Of a stretch of 21,674 nucleotides of DNA, positions 1-6,581 are shown piece by piece (the first letter of the stretch is position 1; every line of letters starts with the position of its first letter). The DNA comes from DAOPJM01 sp964490325 (lineage in GTDB: Bacteria; Bacillota; Clostridia; Christensenellales; CAG-138). The notes beneath the pieces are model-generated. The model was not told the DNA's origin. It was given only the letters and a program-made list of their open reading frames with translations, and searched no databases. The DNA is taken from the NCBI GenBank assembly GCA_964490325.1, contig CAZBBX010000036.1, forward strand, positions 1 through 21,674. The letters are read 5' to 3'. A program made the position numbers and the translations under genes.

Positions 1-69
1 GCCGTTCCCAACGCCTTCTGCTCCTAATTTACCCGGAACAACTTGACACGGTCCAGCGTCCGATTTTGC

Positions 70-98
70 TTGCTTTTTTTGTTGCGCTGTCGTACAAT
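70..98 (+). promoter_or_regulatory. Candidate sigma-A promoter for the MFS gene
   Basis: TTGCTT at 70-75 and TACAAT at 93-98 are separated by 17 bp. The predicted transcription start, near 105, falls directly at the ATG at 106, so the transcript would be leaderless or nearly so. A TTGACA at 43-48 has no good -10 partner at normal spacing. This is inference from consensus matching only. Confidence 0.4.
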
Positions 99-105
99 GT
101 CGGCT

Positions 106-1287
106 ATGAGACGCTATGGATTGACCCTGCGATACGCGGTCTTGCAGGCGGCATACTGGATGAGCACCTGCCTCATCTATGCCAATACGGATGTTTTCTT
201 ACAGGCCTACGGCTTGAGCGCCACCCAGATCGGGTTGGAGCTGGCTTTGTCCTGCGCTGCCGCCGCGCTCATCCAGCCGTTGGTCGCCGCAGGCTTGGAT
301 CGCAGCCGCCGCGTGACGCTGAAGGCGGCGATAGCGGGCTTTGCCGCCGTCGCCATGGCGCTTGCGGTGATTACCCGCCTGACCGATAAGGCGCTTGCTG
401 TGACGCTGCTGTTCGGCTTCATGTCCACCGTGACCATCGGTGTGCAGCCCCTCATCAATTCCGTGGGCTTTGCCCTCATCGACAGCAAACAGTGGGTCAA
501 CTATTCCGCTGCACGCGGCATCGCCTCGGGTTGCTATGCGCTGATCGTGCTGCTGTACGCCTTTGTCGCCAAGTTCGATGTGCGCTATATGCTCTGGCTC
601 TATCTGGGCATGAACGCGCTGATGCTCGTTTCCCTGCTTTTGTTCCGTCTGCCCAAGGCCGACGCCTCCGCCCCTCGTCCCAAGCCCACGCCTACGCCGC
701 TGCTTCTCAAGCGCTACTGGTTCTTTGCGCTGATGCTCGTTGGCCTTACGCTGGTGTTTGTGGGGCATCAGATCATCAATAACTTTTTGATCTTCATCGT
801 GGAGGAACGCGGCGGCGGCGTAGCGGAACGCGGCACGGCTGTCTCCCTTTCCGCCTTGGTGGAGATCCCCATGATGATCCTGTTCGTCTTCATCGCAAGG
901 AAGATCCGCATCGAGACGCTCATTCGCTTTGCGGGGGTATGCTTTACCGTGAAGATCGCCCTCCTGCTGCCCAACTGGGGCATGACGGGGGTGTATATCT
1001 CCTCCCTCGTGCAGATGCTCGGCTACGCCATCATGATCCCCGCCAGCTCCTACTATGTCAATGCGCTGATGGAGGACGCCGATCAGATCAAGGGACAGGC
1101 TCTGCTGACGGGCGCTATCACGGCCTCAGGCGTCATAGCAAGCCTTGTGGGCGGCGTGCTCATCGATTCGCTCGGCGCACAGGGAACGCTTTTTGTGGGA
1201 ACGCTGCTTTCGGGCGTCGGCTCCGTGCTGTTTTTGCTGTTCACCAAGCGCGTGCCCGAACGCAAGGGCGTGCTGCGCGCAGAGTAG
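106..1287 (+). CDS. MFS transporter (MFS_1-like permease)
   Basis: This encodes an integral membrane permease of about 393 residues with roughly twelve hydrophobic segments. It has the two-bundle pattern of the major facilitator superfamily, with a basic, proline-rich central loop (around KADASAPRPKPTPT) between the halves. The N-terminal signature (RYAVLQAAYWMSTCLIYANTD) resembles the LacY/MFS_1-like subgroup; the substrate cannot be told from sequence. The frame stays open to a TTG at 43 and has ATGs at 97 and 106. No ribosome-binding site precedes any of them. I chose 106 because a promoter -10 box overlaps the ATG at 97 and because the first helix then begins about eight residues in, as in relatives. 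The next gene starts 8 bp after the stop, so the two are probably cotranscribed. Confidence 0.85.
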   Translation: MRRYGLTLRYAVLQAAYWMSTCLIYANTDVFLQAYGLSATQIGLELALSCAAAALIQPLVAAGLDRSRRVTLKAAIAGFAAVAMALAVITRLTDKALAVTLLFGFMSTVTIGVQPLINSVGFALIDSKQWVNYSAARGIASGCYALIVLLYAFVAKFDVRYMLWLYLGMNALMLVSLLLFRLPKADASAPRPKPTPTPLLLKRYWFFALMLVGLTLVFVGHQIINNFLIFIVEERGGGVAERGTAVSLSALVEIPMMILFVFIARKIRIETLIRFAGVCFTVKIALLLPNWGMTGVYISSLVQMLGYAIMIPASSYYVNALMEDADQIKGQALLTGAITASGVIASLVGGVLIDSLGAQGTLFVGTLLSGVGSVLFLLFTKRVPERKGVLRAE

Positions 1288-1295
1288 AGGACGAT

Positions 1296-1841
1296 ATGGC
1301 GGCGGCGATCGAGGAGCTGCGGCGCTATTTTTCGTCGAACGGTCTGCTGTTTTGCAACAGGCATCCGCTCTTGCCCTCCTTGGAGACCGTGGGTGGGGAT
1401 TTGAACGCCGTTATGACGCTGATCGAGAATGGCGAGGTCTTCTATACGCATCTGTATCACGGACGCGTCACCTATCTGTCCCGCGATCTTTACGAGGGGA
1501 TCCGACCCTGCTTTGGTCGGGAGGAGGGGCTGCCAATCGAGGCGCTGCCCCTGCTCAACTGCTTAAAAACCGTCGGAACGCTTGGATACGCCGAGCTAAG
1601 ACAGGTGCTTCCCCTTTCCAACAAGGCGTTTAGTGACGCGATGAGCGAGCTGTACCGCAGACTATTGGTCACCGCCATCGGCCGCGACCCCGCCGCCGAA
1701 CGGACTTCCCTGTCCTACGGCACGAGTGCGCTGTATGCTTTGCTGCACCCCTATACGGGTACGCCTGCGGAGCCTGTTTCCCTGCTTGGCGGCTTCTATA
1801 CGCCCAAGCAGTTCACGTCCCTGCTGCGGCGCGGACGCTGA
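1296..1841 (+). CDS. Small winged-helix protein, possibly AlkZ-related
   Basis: This encodes a soluble protein of 181 residues. Residues about 80-135 (LPLLNCLKTVGTLGYAELRQ, then a helix and RRLLVTAIGRD) read as a winged helix. The N-terminal part (GEVFYTHLYHGRVTYLSRDL) resembles small proteins annotated as AlkZ/HTH_42-related, which are shorter than true AlkZ/YcaQ DNA glycosylases of about 350-400 residues. The similarity is weak and by eye, so glycosylase activity is not claimed. The ATG at 1296 is preceded by AGAGGA, and the gene begins 8 bp after the permease stop, suggesting translational coupling. It could equally be a MarR-like or otherwise unassigned regulator of the permease. Confidence 0.7.
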   Translation: MAAAIEELRRYFSSNGLLFCNRHPLLPSLETVGGDLNAVMTLIENGEVFYTHLYHGRVTYLSRDLYEGIRPCFGREEGLPIEALPLLNCLKTVGTLGYAELRQVLPLSNKAFSDAMSELYRRLLVTAIGRDPAAERTSLSYGTSALYALLHPYTGTPAEPVSLLGGFYTPKQFTSLLRRGR

Positions 1842-1860
1842 ACGGCCGCGATCCGACCTT

Positions 1861-1912
1861 AAAAAATAAAGCTCCCGCCAAAGGCAGACTGCGCCTCGGC
1901 GGGAGTTTTTTT
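1861..1912. terminator. Bidirectional intrinsic terminator
   Basis: Arms CTCCCGCC (1872-1879) and GGCGGGAG (1898-1905) form an 8-bp GC-rich stem. T7 follows on the plus strand and an A-rich run at 1861-1870 supplies the U-tract for the minus strand. It sits between the convergent MFS/winged-helix unit and the metal-resistance operon. Confidence 0.85.
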
Positions 1913-1919
1913 ATAGAAG

Positions 1920-2150
1920 AAGGGTCACTTCAGGCGCAGGGCGCGAAGCGCGTTTAGGATGGCCAAGACCGCAGCGCCTACGTCGGCAAAGGCGGCAAGT
2001 CCCATGGTGGCGACGCCGCAGGCTGCCAAGACAAGTACGATCAGCTTGACGCCAAGCGCAAAGAGCACGTTCTCGCGCACGATGCGCTTTGTGCCCCTTG
2101 CTGCGTACGCCCGTATCCGCTCACGCCGACACAGACGCATCGTTTTGTCG
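1920..2150 (-). repeat. Tandem repeat copy 1: partial P1B-ATPase 3' end
   Basis: This is a 231-bp unit whose first 181 bp are almost identical to the 3' end of the ATPase gene (2421-2601), including its stop codon. The remaining 50 bp (2101-2150) match ATPase bases 2698-2744, the hinge coding NDAPVLARADTGV, at roughly 80% identity with mostly transition differences. The unit therefore looks like a hinge fragment joined by deletion to the last ~58 codons. A 71-codon frame (ATG at 2140, stop at 1925) stays open and would encode the two C-terminal helices, but no ribosome-binding site precedes it. It is probably a remnant, not a working gene. Confidence 0.75.
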
Positions 2151-2420
2151 AAGGGTCACTTTAGGCGCAGGGCGCGAAGCGCGTTTAGGATGGCCAAGAC
2201 CGCAGCGCCTACGTCGGCAAAGGCGGCAAGTCCCATGGTGGCGACGCCGCAGGCTGCCAANNNNNNNNNNNNNNNNNNNNNNNNNNNNNNNNNNNNNNNN
2301 NNNNNNNNNNNNNNNNNNNNNNNNNNNNNNNNNNNNNNNNNNNNNNNNNNNNNNNNNNNNGTGCCCCTTGCTGCGTACGCCCGTATCCGCTCACGCCGAC
2401 ACAGACGCATCGTTTCGTCG
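2151..2420 (-). repeat. Tandem repeat copy 2, interrupted by an N gap
   Basis: This is a second copy of the same unit. The left part is contiguous to 2260 and the right part resumes at 2361. By alignment to copy 1 the missing stretch should be about 61 bp, although 100 Ns are shown. It differs from copy 1 by one base near the stop codon (synonymous CTA for CTG) and in the junction (TTTCGTCG instead of TTTTGTCG). The functional gene's own 3' end follows directly as the third copy. Confidence 0.7.
2261..2360. other. Assembly gap of 100 N
   Basis: This is a run of exactly 100 N, typical of a placeholder for unknown length. Both flanks belong to the 231-bp tandem unit, so additional repeat units could be missing here. 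Confidence 0.95.
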
Positions 2421-2425
2421 AAGGG

Positions 2426-4306
2426 TCACTTTAGGCGCAGGGCGCGAAGCGCATTTAGGATGGCCAAGACCGCAACGCCTACGTCGGCAAAGGCGGCAAG
2501 TCCCATGGTGGCGACGCCGCAGGCTGCCAAGACAAGTACGATCAGCTTGACGCCAAGCGCAAAGAGCACGTTCTCGCGCACGATGCGCTTTGTGCCCCTT
2601 GCGATGCGCACGGCGTTTGCCACGCCCATCGGGCGATCGTCCATCAGCACCACATCGGCTGCCTCGATGGCGGCGTCCGACCCAAGCGAGCCCATGGCTA
2701 CGCCCGTATCCGCCCGCGCCAGCACAGGCGCGTCATTGATGCCGTCACCCACAAAGGCAAGGGAGCCGCGCTTGCTTTTTTCGCCCAAGAGCCGCTCCAC
2801 CTCGCCGACCTTATCGGCAGGCAGCAGCTCGGCGCAGTACTCGTCCAGACCCAGCTCCTTGGCGGCTGCCGCCGCAACGGCCTCGCGGTCGCCTGTGAGC
2901 ATGACGAGCCTGCGAACGCCCAAGGCTCTGAGCGCACCGATCGCTTCCTTGGCGTCGGGCTTTACGCTGTCGGAGATGATGATGTGTCCGCCGTAGACGC
3001 CGTCCACCGCCACATGTACGGCGGTGCCTGCAAGGTGGCAGTCATGATACGCAACGCCTGCTTCGCGCATCAGCGCCGCGTTGCCCGCCAAGACCAGCTG
3101 TCCGTCCACCATGGCACGGATGCCCAGTCCCGCCAATTCTTCGGTCTCACCTACCCGCGTTTGATCGGGCACGCGGCCGTAGGCCTCGCGAACGCTGTGC
3201 GCCACGGGGTGGTCGGAGCGCGACTCCGCCAAAGCCGTCAGCTCGATGAGCCGCGCCTCGTCGATCTGATCGGGATGCACGGCGGTCACGCGAAAGCTGC
3301 CGCTGGTGAGCGTTCCCGTCTTGTCAAAGACCACCGTTTCCGTGCGGGCAAGGGTCTCCAAATAGCCGCTGCCCTTGATGAGGATGCCGCGCCGCGAAGC
3401 GCCGCCGATGCCGCCAAAGAAGGTCAGCGGAACGGAGATGACCAGCGCGCAGGGGCAGGATACGACAAGGAAGATCAGGCCGCGCTCGATCCATTCGCTA
3501 AAAGGAAGCGAGAAAAGCAACGGCGGCAGGACGGCGATCAGCAGCGCCGCCGCGCACACCGCGGGGGTATAGACGCGGGCAAAGCGCGTGATGAACTGTT
3601 CGCTGACCGCCTTTTTGTCGGAGGCATTCTCCGCAAGCTCCAAGATGCGGCTGACGGCGGAGGCTTCGTAGGCACGGACGGTGCGCAGCGTGACGGAACC
3701 CGTCAGGTTCACCGTGCCGCTTAGGATCTCGTCCCCCACCGAAGCGGAACGCGGCAGGGACTCGCCTGTCAGCGCGGAGGTATCCAGCGTGGTGCTCCCC
3801 TCCTCGATGACGCCGTCCAGCGGCACGCGTTCCCCCGCCTTGACAAGGATACGCGCACCCACGGGGACCTGCTCGGGCGCAACGACCGTCAGCACGCCGT
3901 CCTTTAGGAGGGTGGCGCTCTCGGGCTTCAGCTCCATCAGCTTGGAGATGGAGCTGCGGGAACGACCCAAGGCATAGTCCTGAAAGAATTCGCCCAGCTG
4001 GTAGAACAGCAGCACAAAGACCGCCTCGCTGTACTCCCCCAACGCCAACGCGCCGATGGTGGCAACGCACATCAAAAAGTTTTCGTCAAAAACCTGTCCG
4101 TGCAGGATGTTGCGCAAAGCCCGCCACAGCACATCATAGCCCGTGACAAAATAGGGGATGAGATAGAGCGCCAAGGTCAGCAGCGTATCGTAGGGCGCCA
4201 TGAGCCGCGAAGGCAGCTTCCAAACGGAGCAGAGCAGCAAGACAAGGCCGTACAGCGCGGCGGCAAGAAGGATGCGCCACAGGCGGCGTTTGAGTTTTTC
4301 GCTCAC
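2426..4306 (-). CDS. Heavy-metal P1B-type ATPase (CadA/ZntA-like)
   Basis: This is a 626-residue inner-membrane pump that exports soft divalent metals (Zn/Cd/Pb expected) using ATP. Visible motifs are the actuator TGES (180-183), the membrane metal site SCPCAL with Cys284 and Cys286, the phosphorylation motif DKTGT (328-332), the nucleotide-binding His-Pro (366-367), TGDR (471-474) and the hinge GDGIND (520-525). The CPC motif and the paired ArsR sensor favour Zn/Cd/Pb over copper. No N-terminal HMA domain is fused; it is encoded by the upstream gene, whose stop overlaps this ATG by 4 bp (ATGA). The last 58 codons are duplicated twice in tandem downstream. Length is normal for a P1B-ATPase lacking the metal-binding domain. 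Confidence 0.93.
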   Translation of the reverse strand: MSEKLKRRLWRILLAAALYGLVLLLCSVWKLPSRLMAPYDTLLTLALYLIPYFVTGYDVLWRALRNILHGQVFDENFLMCVATIGALALGEYSEAVFVLLFYQLGEFFQDYALGRSRSSISKLMELKPESATLLKDGVLTVVAPEQVPVGARILVKAGERVPLDGVIEEGSTTLDTSALTGESLPRSASVGDEILSGTVNLTGSVTLRTVRAYEASAVSRILELAENASDKKAVSEQFITRFARVYTPAVCAAALLIAVLPPLLFSLPFSEWIERGLIFLVVSCPCALVISVPLTFFGGIGGASRRGILIKGSGYLETLARTETVVFDKTGTLTSGSFRVTAVHPDQIDEARLIELTALAESRSDHPVAHSVREAYGRVPDQTRVGETEELAGLGIRAMVDGQLVLAGNAALMREAGVAYHDCHLAGTAVHVAVDGVYGGHIIISDSVKPDAKEAIGALRALGVRRLVMLTGDREAVAAAAAKELGLDEYCAELLPADKVGEVERLLGEKSKRGSLAFVGDGINDAPVLARADTGVAMGSLGSDAAIEAADVVLMDDRPMGVANAVRIARGTKRIVRENVLFALGVKLIVLVLAACGVATMGLAAFADVGVAVLAILNALRALRLK

Positions 4307-4521
4307 AGCACGACCTCGCAGTCCGGCTCCACGCGGCGGCAGACGCGCACGGCCTCCTTTTCGATGGCGGAAAAGTTCTCCTCATCAGCCTCCAGCGTCA
4401 TGCGCTGCAGCAGAAAATTCACGGATGCGTCCCGAACACCGTCGATGCGCTTGACAGCACGCTCCATCTTGGCGGCGCAGTTGGCGCAGTCCAGATCCCG
4501 CAGGGTATAGACCTTCTTCAT
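4303..4521 (-). CDS. Free-standing HMA-domain metal-binding protein
   Basis: This encodes 72 residues forming a single heavy-metal-associated (ferredoxin-like) domain. The metal-binding CxxC is at Cys12 and Cys15 in DLDCANCAAK. Such proteins hand metal ions to P1B-ATPases; in many relatives the domain is fused to the ATPase N-terminus. Here it is a separate gene overlapping the ATPase start by 4 bp, which implies translational coupling and an interaction between the two products. The gene lies 9 bp downstream of the ArsR stop and has a GGAGGA ribosome-binding site just before the ATG. The C-terminal half carries two more Cys residues (VCRRVEPDCEVVL), which are not part of the usual motif. Confidence 0.88.
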   Translation of the reverse strand: MKKVYTLRDLDCANCAAKMERAVKRIDGVRDASVNFLLQRMTLEADEENFSAIEKEAVRVCRRVEPDCEVVL

Positions 4522-4530
4522 ATCGTCCTC

Positions 4531-4890
4531 CTACTCCCGAACGTGCGCCAAGGCTTGGGCGATCATGGTGTGCACATGGTCGTCGGACAGGCTGTACAGC
4601 ACGCTCTTGCCCTCGCGGCGGCAGCTGATGAGCTTTGCCTGCTTGAGGATCTTGAGCTGGTGCGACACGGCGGGCTGCGTCACGCCCAAGAGCGCGGACA
4701 GGTCGCACACGCACATGGCCTCGTCCATCAGGGCATACAGGATCTTGATGCGCGTGGTGTCTCCGAAGGTCTTGAACAGGTCGGCAAGGTCGTACAGAAG
4801 CTCCTCATCGGGCATGGAAGCGCTCACAAGTTGAAGCGTGTCGTCATGGACGCGGCTCTCATCGCAGACCTCGATGTCATGGTCGATCAT
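4531..4890 (-). CDS. ArsR/SmtB-family metal sensor (CadC/SmtB type)
   Basis: This encodes 119 residues with a winged-helix fold that would repress the operon and release DNA when bound to metal. The alpha-3 motif CVCDL gives Cys60 and Cys62, and there is an N-terminal Cys9, the pattern of CadC. The C-terminal helix has Asp103, His105, His116 and Glu119, an exact D-x-H-10-H-x-x-E match to the alpha-5 zinc site of SmtB/CzrA. Both classical sites are thus present. The recognition helix lies around TQPAVSHQLKIL. The frame is open to 4914, but the ATG at 4890 has AAAGGAG 8 bases upstream and lies downstream of the promoter, so it is the start. It is the first gene of the metal-export operon. Confidence 0.92.
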   Translation of the reverse strand: MIDHDIEVCDESRVHDDTLQLVSASMPDEELLYDLADLFKTFGDTTRIKILYALMDEAMCVCDLSALLGVTQPAVSHQLKILKQAKLISCRREGKSVLYSLSDDHVHTMIAQALAHVRE

Positions 4891-4916
4891 ACTTGGCTCC
4901 TTTCGGATAATCATTT

Positions 4917-4936
4917 AAACATATGATAATATGTTT
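4917..4936. promoter_or_regulatory. ArsR-type operator
   Basis: A perfect inverted repeat is present: AAACATAT, spacer GATA, ATATGTTT. It overlaps the -10 box and part of the spacer of the operon promoter, the place expected for autorepression by the adjacent sensor. The AT-rich ATAT core is typical of ArsR/SmtB operators. Confidence 0.75.
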
Positions 4937-4951
4937 TCATCAACTTGTCAA
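4923..4951 (-). promoter_or_regulatory. Sigma-A promoter of the metal-resistance operon
   Basis: On the minus strand, consensus TTGACA (4951-4946) is followed after 17 bp by TATCAT (4928-4923). Transcription would start near 4916, about 25 bases before the sensor ATG. Confidence 0.75.
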
Positions 4952-4985
4952 GCCCAACATTCAACAAAACAAACTATGGAAAAAA

Positions 4986-5070
4986 ACCGTCGGATCGCTC
5001 CGCCGATCCGGCAACGGTATAAGCAAAGGAACATTCCTAAGCGACCGTCGGATCGCTCCGCCGATCCGAC
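4986..5070. repeat. Two tandem ~58-bp units with GC hairpins
   Basis: The same 25-bp block occurs at 4986-5010 and 5044-5068, 58 bp apart. Each copy contains the palindrome CGGATCG-ctccgc-CGATCCG (4991-5010 and 5049-5068); in the second copy the stem extends to 9 bp (5047-5070). The bases after each block are also similar (CAACGG.. and CAACGC.. followed by AAGGAACA/AGGGAACA), so the whole unit is duplicated. No U-tract follows, so these are REP-like elements and not terminators. There is no gene in 4952-5481. Confidence 0.65.
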
Positions 5071-5106
5071 AACGCAAGCAGCAAGGGAACAACCATCAGA
5101 TCCATC

Positions 5107-5484
5107 AAAACCGGCGACATGCGCGGCGGTTTTGATACCTTGCTTACCATTTTGGGTCTCCAAAATGGCAAGAGAAAGCCCTGCCGCAGCAGACTCGTCA
5201 AAAAGCGCACGCTTTTTGGCGAAGCCGCCCTTTGGCGGCTAAAACCGGCGACATGCGCGGCGGTTTTGATACCTTGCTTACCATTTTGGGTCTCCNNNNN
5301 NNNNNNNNNNNNNNNNNNNNNNNNNNNNNNNNNNNNNNNNNNNNNNNNNNNNNNNNNNNNNNNNNNNNNNNNNNNNNNNNNNNNNNNNNNNNNNNTGGGT
5401 CTCCAAAATGGCAAGAGAAAGCCCTGCCGCAGCAGACTCGTCAAAAAGCGTGTGCTTTTTGACGAAGCCGTCTTTGACGGCAAA
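5107..5484. repeat. 134-bp hairpin-rich tandem repeat, at least two copies
   Basis: Copy 1 spans 5107-5240. Copy 2 begins at 5241, is broken by an N gap, and resumes at 5396. Copy 1 holds four possible hairpins in order: AAAACCG/CGGTTTT (5107-5133), CCATTTTGG/CCAAAATGG (5147-5168, perfect 9-bp stem), GTCAAAAAGC/GCTTTTTGGC (5197-5220) and GCCGCC/GGCGGC (5224-5239). In copy 2 the last stem is GCCGTC/GACGGC (5467-5481), so a C:G pair is replaced by T:A with pairing kept, and a T:G wobble in the third hairpin becomes T:A. The unit length is not a multiple of three and no convincing gene is encoded. Confidence 0.7.
5296..5395. other. Assembly gap of 100 N
   Basis: This is a run of exactly 100 N. 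The left flank ends and the right flank begins with the same TGGGTCTCC of the 134-bp unit, so the true gap could be zero or any whole number of repeat units. Confidence 0.95.
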
Positions 5485-5517
5485 AGACCGCTCCCGCTTT
5501 TAGGGCGGGAACGGTCT
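5482..5517 (-). terminator. Intrinsic terminator of the anchored-protein gene
   Basis: On the minus strand the arms AGACCG-x-TCCCGC and GCGGGA-x-CGGTCT form a stem with one mismatch, followed by TTTT. It lies 26 bases past the stop of the gene ending at 5543 and abuts the repeat array. Confidence 0.7.
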
Positions 5518-5542
5518 GCTGTTGACTCGTATAAAATGTACT

Positions 5543-6457
5543 TTATGCGGCGCGGAACCAGATGACATAGCTGTCATCGGGGGAGGAGGGCACGGCGGAA
5601 AAAACCAACGCGCCATCGCTGTAGTGCAGGCACTTGCTGCCATCACTGCTTGCCGAAACGAAGAAGGCGCCGTCCGACACGAAGGACGCTTTGAACGTGT
5701 CGCCGCTCGTTGCCAGCTTGAGCCCCGTTCCGTTCACGGCCAGATAGCCCTTGGAGCAGTGCAGGGTCACGCCGCCGTTTACCGCAGCGACCGTCCACTT
5801 GGCGGCGTCGCTCACGGAGGTGGAGAAGCTTGCATCGTCCTTGAGGTAGTACAGCGTGTCGCCGATCTTGACGGCGATCTGATAGCTGCCTGCCTGCAGC
5901 GTCTCGCTGCCGCCGCCGTCGCCGAACAGGTCGTCAAAGCTCACAACGACGCTGTTTTCAAGGGAGGTCTGCCATTCGTCCTCGCTGACGACCATGTTGG
6001 AGCTGTCCCAAACGGACGGATCCGGCGTGACCTCCGGCCCCGTATAGGGCGTGGCGGTCACGGCAGCGGCCGTGGCGGTGGCTGTTGCCGCGGCGGTGTT
6101 GGCGGGCGTGGCGGTGGCCTTAGCCGTGCTGCCGCTCGTTGCCGCGCTTGTCGCCTTGGCGGTGGAGGCTGCGTCCGTTGCGGCGTCCGTCTGCGTTTGA
6201 GGCGTGGCGGTCGCAAGGCCGTGCTCGACCAAATAGTCCTGCTCGGGTACGGCGTCCGGCGGCAGGGTGGCCGCAGGATCGTCTATCTCGTGCCGTTCGT
6301 CGCCGATGTAGTACACGATGGGGCCTGCCGTGGGATCCGATCCCGCATCGACGGCCTGTCCCTTGCAGCTGTTATTGCCGATGGCAATGGCTAAAACGAT
6401 GATGAGCGCAAGCACGATCACACCTAAGCCGATCAGTATATACCATTTCTTATTCAT
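5543..6457 (-). CDS. Membrane-anchored protein with Ala/Thr stalk and trefoil-like domain
   Basis: This encodes 304 residues. A short basic N-terminus (MNKKW) and one hydrophobic helix (about 6-27) anchor it with the bulk outside. Residues about 80-140 form a low-complexity Ala/Thr-rich stalk, likely an extended wall-spanning linker. The C-terminal ~115 residues contain three similar beta-rich blocks (TLYYLKDDASFSTSV, GYLAVNGTGLKLAT, KCLHYSDGALVFSA), two of them ending near an aromatic residue. This suggests a beta-trefoil (ricin- or fascin-like) sugar-binding fold, which is inference from pattern. No catalytic motif or LPxTG signal is visible. The ATG has GGAGGG 3 bases upstream. The gene has its own promoter and terminator and appears monocistronic. 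Confidence 0.75.
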   Translation of the reverse strand: MNKKWYILIGLGVIVLALIIVLAIAIGNNSCKGQAVDAGSDPTAGPIVYYIGDERHEIDDPAATLPPDAVPEQDYLVEHGLATATPQTQTDAATDAASTAKATSAATSGSTAKATATPANTAAATATATAAAVTATPYTGPEVTPDPSVWDSSNMVVSEDEWQTSLENSVVVSFDDLFGDGGGSETLQAGSYQIAVKIGDTLYYLKDDASFSTSVSDAAKWTVAAVNGGVTLHCSKGYLAVNGTGLKLATSGDTFKASFVSDGAFFVSASSDGSKCLHYSDGALVFSAVPSSPDDSYVIWFRAA

Positions 6458-6487
6458 AATCCCTCCAAGGTCCTATGGACCCGACTC

Positions 6488-6517
6488 AGTATAGCATATT
6501 TTGATGTATGCTGTAAA
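6488..6517 (-). promoter_or_regulatory. Candidate promoter of the anchored-protein gene
   Basis: On the minus strand, TTTACA (6517-6512) and TATACT (6493-6488) are separated by 18 bp. An imperfect palindrome (AGCATA/TATGCT) occupies the spacer. The 124-bp gap to the ktrA stop supports a separate transcription unit. Confidence 0.5.
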
Positions 6518-6581
6518 CTGTTCCCCCGCCGCAAAAGGTGGCGGTATTGCAAATTCTTGATGAAACGAGGGTGAAAACGTC

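Noticed and set aside
1920..2602. CRISPR array
   Set aside because: Units are 231 bp, adjacent, and derived from a coding gene; there are no short repeats with unique spacers and no cas genes.
1959..2996. 345-codon plus-strand frame across the N gap
   Set aside because: It is antisense to the ATPase and its repeats, spans Ns and has no homology signal.
5037..5483. 148-codon minus-strand frame in the hairpin repeats
   Set aside because: It crosses the N gap, the 134-bp period shifts frame between copies, and the changes between copies follow RNA pairing, not codons.
5522..6394. 290-codon plus-strand frame opposite the anchored protein
   Set aside because: It mirrors the Ala/Thr-rich linker as a Gly/Arg-rich sequence. 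The minus frame has a TM anchor, SD, promoter and terminator.
6526..6544. Terminator after ktrA
   Set aside because: A 7-bp hairpin is present but there is no U-tract on the minus strand.
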